Positions 6,582-11,378 of a stretch of 11,378 nucleotides of DNA are shown in pieces (the first letter of the stretch is position 1; the number at the start of each line of letters is the position of its first letter). The DNA is from Schleiferiaceae bacterium. Lineage in GTDB: Bacteria > Bacteroidota > Bacteroidia > Flavobacteriales > Schleiferiaceae. Under the pieces are notes generated by a model. It worked only from the letters and a program-made list of their open reading frames with translations, had not been told where the DNA came from and did not search any database. The stretch spans positions 1-11,378 of the forward strand of contig JAKMGS010000055.1 in the NCBI GenBank assembly GCA_022424815.1. Reading direction: 5' to 3'. A program made the position numbers and the translations under genes.

Positions 6582-7928
6582 GTGGCCTATAGTTGGACAA
6601 CATACCGCACCCAATATGGGGTGAGCTTGAAACTTGCCTATCCTGTGATGGTGGGCCAGTTAGGTCAAATCCTCGTATCCGTCGCCGACTCCATCATGGT
6701 CGGTAAATTCCTAGGAACCATTCCCCTTGCGGCCATCTCCTTAGCCGTCTCAATCTTAATCATCCCCATGGTTTTCGCAATCGGCGTGGCCTTTGGGTTA
6801 ACCCCGTTAATTGCGGGAGCGGACGGGAAAGACGATCCTGCTGAGGCCGTGAAGTATTTCAAAAACGGGCTCGTGCTCAACTCCATCTTAGGCTTATTGG
6901 TCTATGGGGTCTTGGCCATTTTTGCCCAATTTGCCCATCTTCTGGGACAAGACGAACGTGTGGTTTCTGAAGCCATGCCGTACTTGCACATTGTAGGATT
7001 CTCTATAGTTCCAATGATGGCCTTCTTCGCCTTTAAGCAGTTTGCGGAAGGGTTGAGCGATACTAAAGCGGGCATGCGTGTGAGTTTAGTAGCGAACTTA
7101 TTGAACATCCTTTTGAACTACCCTTTGATTACCGGTTGGGGGCCATTTCCAGAATTAGGATTGGCGGGTGCCGCAGTCTCCACCCTAGCGACACGATTCT
7201 TGATGGTTGCAGGAATGGCCATCTACATTCGAAAGCATAGGAAGTTCGCCTCTTACTGGTCACATTGGAGAAGTACAGAAATTACTTGGCGCAGCATTCG
7301 CGATATTCTTACTATTGGGGTGCCGAGTGGATTGCAGTTGGTGTTTGAAGCCGGTGCCTTCGCCATGAGCGGGGTGATCGTGGGAATGATTGGTCCCGTA
7401 CAGCAAGCCGCGCATCAAATTGCCTTAAATATTGCCTCGGTCAGTTACATGATGGTCAGTGGCCTAGGAGCTGCAGCAACCATTCGCGTGGGGAATCAGC
7501 TCGGGAAACGAGATATCCCAATGCTCCGATTGGCTGGACAAAGCTTGTTCCACCTTACCCTAGCCATGATGGTGTTGACGATGATCTTATTGATTGGTCT
7601 TCGAAATTTTTTGCCGGAATTCTATAGCTCAGATCCTGAAGTATTGCAATACACTGCTGTACTCATGATTGCCGCAGGAATCTTCCAATTACCCGACGGG
7701 CTACAGGCTACCACTTTGGGTGCCTTAAGAGGGGCGCAGGATGTAAACATCCCGACCATTATTGCATTTGTGGCCTATTGGGTCATTGCCGTACCGATGT
7801 GTTATTACCTCGGTATTAGTGAGAACATGGGACCTCTTGGGGTATGGATAGGGCTCACCATAGGATTGCTCCTGGCGTCCATAGCCCTGTATTGGAGATT
7901 CCAGCACAAAGTGCGACGCATCGATTAA
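6582..7928 (+). CDS. MATE family multidrug efflux pump, NorM-like
   Basis: MATE proteins export cationic drugs and toxic metabolites across the inner membrane in exchange for Na+ or H+. The 448-residue protein has about 12 hydrophobic segments in two similar halves, the normal family size. The GTG at 6582 is the first start codon after the in-frame stop of the upstream gene at 6573. Starting at the ATG at 6648 would delete most of the first helix, so GTG is preferred. Three acidic residues match the cation-site residues known from Vibrio NorM (D36, E255, D371): D36 in VADSIMVGK, E256 in LVFEAGAFA and D372 in QLPDGLQ. This points to the NorM branch rather than DinF. The 3' end overlaps the convergent peptidase gene by 4 bp. 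Confidence 0.93.
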   Translation: MAYSWTTYRTQYGVSLKLAYPVMVGQLGQILVSVADSIMVGKFLGTIPLAAISLAVSILIIPMVFAIGVAFGLTPLIAGADGKDDPAEAVKYFKNGLVLNSILGLLVYGVLAIFAQFAHLLGQDERVVSEAMPYLHIVGFSIVPMMAFFAFKQFAEGLSDTKAGMRVSLVANLLNILLNYPLITGWGPFPELGLAGAAVSTLATRFLMVAGMAIYIRKHRKFASYWSHWRSTEITWRSIRDILTIGVPSGLQLVFEAGAFAMSGVIVGMIGPVQQAAHQIALNIASVSYMMVSGLGAAATIRVGNQLGKRDIPMLRLAGQSLFHLTLAMMVLTMILLIGLRNFLPEFYSSDPEVLQYTAVLMIAAGIFQLPDGLQATTLGALRGAQDVNIPTIIAFVAYWVIAVPMCYYLGISENMGPLGVWIGLTIGLLLASIALYWRFQHKVRRID

Positions 7929-9949
7929 GCCGCGATTCCCGCGCGCTTCAATAGCGCATCTACCTTCGGCTCTCGCCCTCGGAACTTCCTGTACAATTCA
8001 TCGGGCGCTACGGTACCGCCGCTGCTCAGTACTACCCCAAAATCCGTGGCTACGGTTTCATTGAAAATCCCCTCTTCTTCGAAACGCTCAAAAGCATCTG
8101 CATCCAACACCTCAGCCCATTTATAGCTGTAGTATCCTGCGCTGTATCCACCTTGGAAAATATGACTAAAGGCCGTGCTTGCCAAAGTACCTTCTAACGA
8201 TTCAAATAGTGAGGTTTCCTTCAAGGCCGCTGCTTCGTGCTCGGCCACCGATCCTGTGAAGGGTTCGGTGCGGGCGTGCCAGCTCAGGTCCAAATACCCG
8301 AAGTTGAGTTGGCGGAGGGTCATATACCCCTCTAAATAAGTTTGGCTTTCTTTGATCTTATCTATGAAGGATTGAGGCAAAATTTCTCCTGTTTCATAAT
8401 GCTTGGCAAACAAGGCCAAAGCCTCGGGCTGGTAGCACCAATTCTCCATAATCTGAGAAGGCAGTTCCACAAAATCCCAATATACTGACGTCCCCGTTAA
8501 GGAAGGATAGGTACCCTTGGCCATCATCCCATGCAGTGCATGACCAAATTCATGGAACAAGGTAGTCACCTCGTTGAAGGTCAATAATGAAGGTTTAGTC
8601 GCCGTCGGTTTTGTGAAGTTACAGACGATGCTGATGTGCGGTCGCACCTCGGTGCTTTCTTCAGCATACATACTACGGTAGCTGGTCATCCAAGCACCCG
8701 CACGCTTTCCGGCCCTTGGGAAGAAATCTGCATAGAATAGACTGAGGAATGTACCCTCGCGATCAAAGACCTCGTAGGCATCTACATCTTCGTGGTATAC
8801 ACTCACCGCATCCGTCGGCTTGAAGGTCAAGCCAAAAAGCTTACCCGCCACTGCAAACGCGCCGTTCAACACATTTTCCAATTGGAAGTACGGTTTCAAC
8901 GCCTGGTCGTCCAAGCTCAGTGTTGCCTTCTTCAACTTTTCTGCCCAGTAGCTAAAGTCCCACGCTTGCAAAGGCATTTCAGCGCCATCACTTGCCGCAA
9001 AATTACTCACCTCGGCCAGATCTTTCTGAGCTGCAGGAGTTGCGACTGTCTTGAGGTGGTCGAGAAACTCAAATACCGCCTCAGGTGTTTTAGCCATGCG
9101 CTTGCTCAAGGTCAATGCCGCATGAGATCCGAAGCCCAATAAGTTGGCACGTTCTAATCGCAGGTTGACGATCTCGCGAATAACTTCCTCATTGTTGTTG
9201 TCGTTTGCTTGTGCACCACGAGAGCCATAAGCTGTATAGAAATGTTTGCGCAACCCTGCGTTCTCGGCGTATTTCATGACGCTGATGTAGGTCGGCATAT
9301 CCAAGCCAAGGAGGTAGCCTGTTTTATCTTTTGAAGTAGCCAATTCTGCCGCAGAATCCACCACATCTTCCGGCAATCCAGCCAGTACCGCCACATCCTC
9401 TGTATGGTATTCAAACGCTTGTGTCTCCGCCAACACATGCTCCCCAAAAGTCAAACTCAAGGTGCTCAAACGCTCGTTCAGCGACTTTAATCTGTCCCGG
9501 TCAGCGCCTTGCAACAACGCCCCATTGCGCACGTAGCCTTCATAGGTCTCCTTCAGCAGTCGTTCCTGCTCTGAGGTCAACCCCTCTTCAGCGTTATCCA
9601 CGACGGCTTTAACGCGCAAGAACAATGGTTCGTTCAATAAGGTCTGACTACTGAACGCGGTAAGTTTGGGTGAAAAGCTGCGCGCAATTTCTTGAATCTT
9701 GCTTTTGGTTTCCGCGCTGTTCAAATTGAAAAAGCAGCTGCTGATCATATTCAACTCGTTCGTCGAAAACTCCAGTGCCTCTAACGTATTGGCGAAAGTG
9801 GGCGCGTCCGGATTTGCCACAATGGCTTCTTGACGTTGCTCAGTCACCGCGATCCAATGATCGAGGGCGGGCATAAAATGTGCTGGGGCTATGGCGGCGA
9901 AGTCCAAACTGCCGTGTGCAGTCTGAGGAAAATCAATCAGTGGGTTCAT
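7925..9949 (-). CDS. M3-family zinc oligopeptidase (OpdA/Dcp-like)
   Basis: M3 peptidases are mostly cytoplasmic enzymes that cut short peptides such as cleaved signal peptides and proteasome-like degradation products. The protein has the zinc motif HEFGH (H466, E467, H470) and, 29 residues after the first histidine, the third ligand E495 in FVELPSQIMENW; this spacing is that of thimet oligopeptidase. I chose the ATG at 9949 (674 residues, starting MNPLIDFP), because OpdA-like proteins begin this way. An in-frame ATG at 9997 would add 16 residues, but the likely promoter element (9973-9980) lies inside that extension. No signal peptide is visible, so it is probably cytoplasmic. The length matches E. 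coli OpdA and Dcp (about 680). OpdA versus Dcp cannot be decided by eye. Confidence 0.93.
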   Translation of the reverse strand: MNPLIDFPQTAHGSLDFAAIAPAHFMPALDHWIAVTEQRQEAIVANPDAPTFANTLEALEFSTNELNMISSCFFNLNSAETKSKIQEIARSFSPKLTAFSSQTLLNEPLFLRVKAVVDNAEEGLTSEQERLLKETYEGYVRNGALLQGADRDRLKSLNERLSTLSLTFGEHVLAETQAFEYHTEDVAVLAGLPEDVVDSAAELATSKDKTGYLLGLDMPTYISVMKYAENAGLRKHFYTAYGSRGAQANDNNNEEVIREIVNLRLERANLLGFGSHAALTLSKRMAKTPEAVFEFLDHLKTVATPAAQKDLAEVSNFAASDGAEMPLQAWDFSYWAEKLKKATLSLDDQALKPYFQLENVLNGAFAVAGKLFGLTFKPTDAVSVYHEDVDAYEVFDREGTFLSLFYADFFPRAGKRAGAWMTSYRSMYAEESTEVRPHISIVCNFTKPTATKPSLLTFNEVTTLFHEFGHALHGMMAKGTYPSLTGTSVYWDFVELPSQIMENWCYQPEALALFAKHYETGEILPQSFIDKIKESQTYLEGYMTLRQLNFGYLDLSWHARTEPFTGSVAEHEAAALKETSLFESLEGTLASTAFSHIFQGGYSAGYYSYKWAEVLDADAFERFEEEGIFNETVATDFGVVLSSGGTVAPDELYRKFRGREPKVDALLKRAGIAA

Positions 9950-9972
9950 AAGGGCAGTGCTAATTTCTCTTT

Positions 9973-9980
9973 CAAAGATA
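9973..9980 (-). promoter_or_regulatory. TAnnTTTG -7 promoter element for the M3 peptidase
   Basis: On the minus strand this reads TATCTTTG, an exact match to the Bacteroidota -7 consensus. Its G end is 23 bp before the peptidase ATG at 9949, predicting a leader of about 20 nt. A TTG on the same strand (9995-9997) is the nearest -33-like match, but the 14-nt spacing is shorter than usual. Confidence 0.6.
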
Positions 9981-9987
9981 ACGTGTA

Positions 9988-9995
9988 GCGCGCGC
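9988..9995. repeat. GCGCGCGC palindrome centred between the divergent promoter elements
   Basis: An 8-bp alternating GC palindrome lies almost exactly midway between the two outward-facing -7 elements (9973-9980 and 10002-10009). It could be an operator core or a chance GC tract; the rest of the flanks are not symmetric. Confidence 0.35.
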
Positions 9996-10001
9996 AATAC
10001 C

Positions 10002-10009
10002 TACCTTTG
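10002..10009 (+). promoter_or_regulatory. TAnnTTTG -7 promoter element for the copper ATPase
   Basis: TACCTTTG is an exact match to the Bacteroidota -7 consensus and ends only 4 bp before the ATG at 10014. Transcription from it would start within a base or two of the start codon, predicting a leaderless or nearly leaderless mRNA. No clear -33 TTG is visible upstream on this strand. Confidence 0.5.
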
Positions 10010-10013
10010 AACT

Positions 10014-11378
10014 ATGGCAAAAGAGCGAGTAAATTGGGCCTTAAGCGGAATGACCTGTGCGGGTTGTGCACATAGCGCGCACACCATTGCAGAAGGGATG
10101 TCCGGCATTTCTAAGGTCCAAGTCCGCTACGCCAGCGGCGCCTTCAAAGCGACCATTGACCTTGCCACATTCGACCTACACAACCTCAAGGAAAATTTGG
10201 CCAAAGCCGGGTACGGACTCACCACTGAGTACCGCACGCCGCAAGAACGCATCTCCAGCCAACAGGCGACCTTGAAGCGCAAGCGCAATGAATTAATCCT
10301 TGCCTCCACCCTAGCCCTTCCCTTGCTTGTGATTGGAATGATGCACCTCAAGGCACCGTGGATGATGGGGGTCCAATTCTTTCTTGCCCTGGCCCTCACC
10401 GCCTACTTTGGTCATCGCATCCACAAAAAGGCCTTTCAACTTGCCCTCAACCTCGCCACAAACATGGACACTCTTGTGTCCCTAGGCTCTTTGGTCGCCT
10501 TCACCTTTTCCATCGCGGGTTGGATCAACCACCAACACCAGCAGATCTACTTCGAAAGTGCGGGACTCATCATCTATTTCATCCTCATCGGCAAGTACCT
10601 CGAGGACCGCGGCAAAGCTTCCAACAGCAAGGTGTTGGCGGAGCTTATTGCCCTTCAGCCACAGCAGGCATTGCGTGTGGAAAATGACAAAGAAGAACGT
10701 GTACCAGTGGAGCTTTTAGAACTAGACCAATTCATTCGTATCCAACCCGCCGAACGCGTGCCTGTGGACGGCATAGTCGTCGAAGGACATTCTACCATAG
10801 ACGAAAGCACCTTCACCGGCGAACCCCTGCCTGTAGATAAAAAACAAGGTGCCAAGGTTTGGGCAGGCACCCTGAACGGTTCCGGTGGGTTACTGGTCCA
10901 AGTGACCCACACCGGCCGTACCAGCGCGCTCGGAAATATTATCGATGCCGTGGTCGAAGCTCAAGGGACGGCCGCACCCATAGAAGCATTGACCGACCGC
11001 ATATCGAAAATCTTTGTGCCTACCATCCTAGCTCTGAGCTTGGCCACCGGAGTGTTTTGGCACTTCTACATGGACAGCCCAAAGGCCTTGATCTACGCCA
11101 TCGATGTGCTGGTCATTGCTTGCCCGTGTGCCTTGGGACTCGCCACTCCGTTGGCCATGGTTGCCGCCACGGGAATGGGCAGTAAAAACGGTTTATTGAT
11201 TAAAAATGCGGCGGCCCTACAAACTGCCCAAGATTTGAAATTTGCGCTGCTGGATAAAACGGGCACCTTGACCCTAGGGGCACCAACGGTCTTAGAACTT
11301 AATTGGCCCCAGGAACATTCAGACTTCCAACTCCAGGCCTTGACCGCGCTGAACTCAAAGGGGACACACCCTTTGAAC
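10014..11378 (+). CDS. copA: P1B-type copper-transporting ATPase, CopA-like (3' end outside the window)
   Basis: This inner-membrane pump would use ATP to expel Cu(I). The visible 455 residues contain one N-terminal metal-binding (HMA) domain with MTCAGC (13-18) and membrane helices near 92-110, 115-133, 152-172 and 181-196. The actuator domain carries TGEP (268-271), as in many copper pumps. The metal-binding CPC (370-372) lies in the sixth visible helix. The phosphorylation motif DKTGT follows (D414), and the HP of the nucleotide-binding domain is at 452-453, just before the window ends. CPC with a CxxC HMA domain indicates Cu+ (or Ag+). The ATG at 10014 is the only sensible start, since the next Met lies inside the metal motif. 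It could instead be a CcoI/FixI-type pump for cbb3 oxidase assembly; downstream genes would decide. It is transcribed divergently from the peptidase. Confidence 0.93.
   Translation, partial: MAKERVNWALSGMTCAGCAHSAHTIAEGMSGISKVQVRYASGAFKATIDLATFDLHNLKENLAKAGYGLTTEYRTPQERISSQQATLKRKRNELILASTLALPLLVIGMMHLKAPWMMGVQFFLALALTAYFGHRIHKKAFQLALNLATNMDTLVSLGSLVAFTFSIAGWINHQHQQIYFESAGLIIYFILIGKYLEDRGKASNSKVLAELIALQPQQALRVENDKEERVPVELLELDQFIRIQPAERVPVDGIVVEGHSTIDESTFTGEPLPVDKKQGAKVWAGTLNGSGGLLVQVTHTGRTSALGNIIDAVVEAQGTAAPIEALTDRISKIFVPTILALSLATGVFWHFYMDSPKALIYAIDVLVIACPCALGLATPLAMVAATGMGSKNGLLIKNAAALQTAQDLKFALLDKTGTLTLGAPTVLELNWPQEHSDFQLQALTALNSKGTHPLN

Noticed and set aside
9144..9162. Second sigma-54-like match (TTGGCACG) on the plus strand
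   Set aside because: The -12 half is out of register and the site is inside the peptidase gene on the opposite strand.
9950..9997. 16-residue N-terminal extension of the M3 peptidase
   Set aside because: It contains the likely -7 promoter element, and the family N-terminus begins at the Met encoded at 9949.
10057..11185. Several open frames on both strands between 10057 and 11185
   Set aside because: All overlap the continuous CopA-like frame (10014-11378), which carries the full motif set; they are shadows.

Overview
The window looks like a chromosomal segment from a member of the Bacteroidota, most likely a flavobacterium-like lineage. Three observations support this. First, start codons lack strong Shine-Dalgarno sequences, and exact TAnnTTTG elements (the Bacteroidota -7 promoter consensus) stand before three genes. 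Second, grpE and dnaJ are adjacent, and the DnaJ keeps only the two central zinc motifs, a form I recall from Flavobacteriia. Third, the sigma-54-type response regulator ends right after its AAA+ domain, without a Fis helix-turn-helix, which I also recall as common in this phylum. Family assignments rest on motifs read by eye; no database search was possible.

Layout. 1-206 is the 3' end of a thioredoxin-fold (TlpA/ResA-like) gene, closed by a hairpin terminator. The 145-bp gap before grpE also holds a perfect 8-bp inverted repeat. 351-2040 is the co-chaperone pair grpE-dnaJ, closed by a strong terminator. 2091-6317 is a tightly packed four-gene block: NatA-like ABC ATPase, NatB-like ABC-2 permease, MscS-type mechanosensitive channel, and a response regulator with receiver and AAA+ domains but no DNA-binding domain. 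The first three overlap and the last follows by 3 bp. 6348-7928 pairs a 75-residue acidic protein of unknown function with a NorM-like MATE exporter, behind an exact TAnnTTTG element. On the minus strand, 7925-9949 is an M3-family oligopeptidase, convergent with the MATE gene and sharing its stop region. A compact divergent promoter region (9950-10013) separates it from a P1B-type (CopA-like) copper ATPase that runs off the window at 11378.

How the genes may work together. GrpE and DnaJ serve the DnaK folding cycle. The ABC pair, MscS channel and MATE pump are all inner-membrane proteins linked to ion or toxic-compound homeostasis, and the regulator co-transcribed with them may tie this block to envelope or osmotic stress; that link is inference. 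The window is mostly housekeeping or stress genes. I found no mobile elements, RNA genes or CRISPR. The least ordinary points are the Fis-less sigma-54 activator in an ion-homeostasis operon, the half zinc finger of DnaJ, the symmetric divergent promoter of the peptidase and copper ATPase genes, and the unexplained palindrome upstream of grpE.
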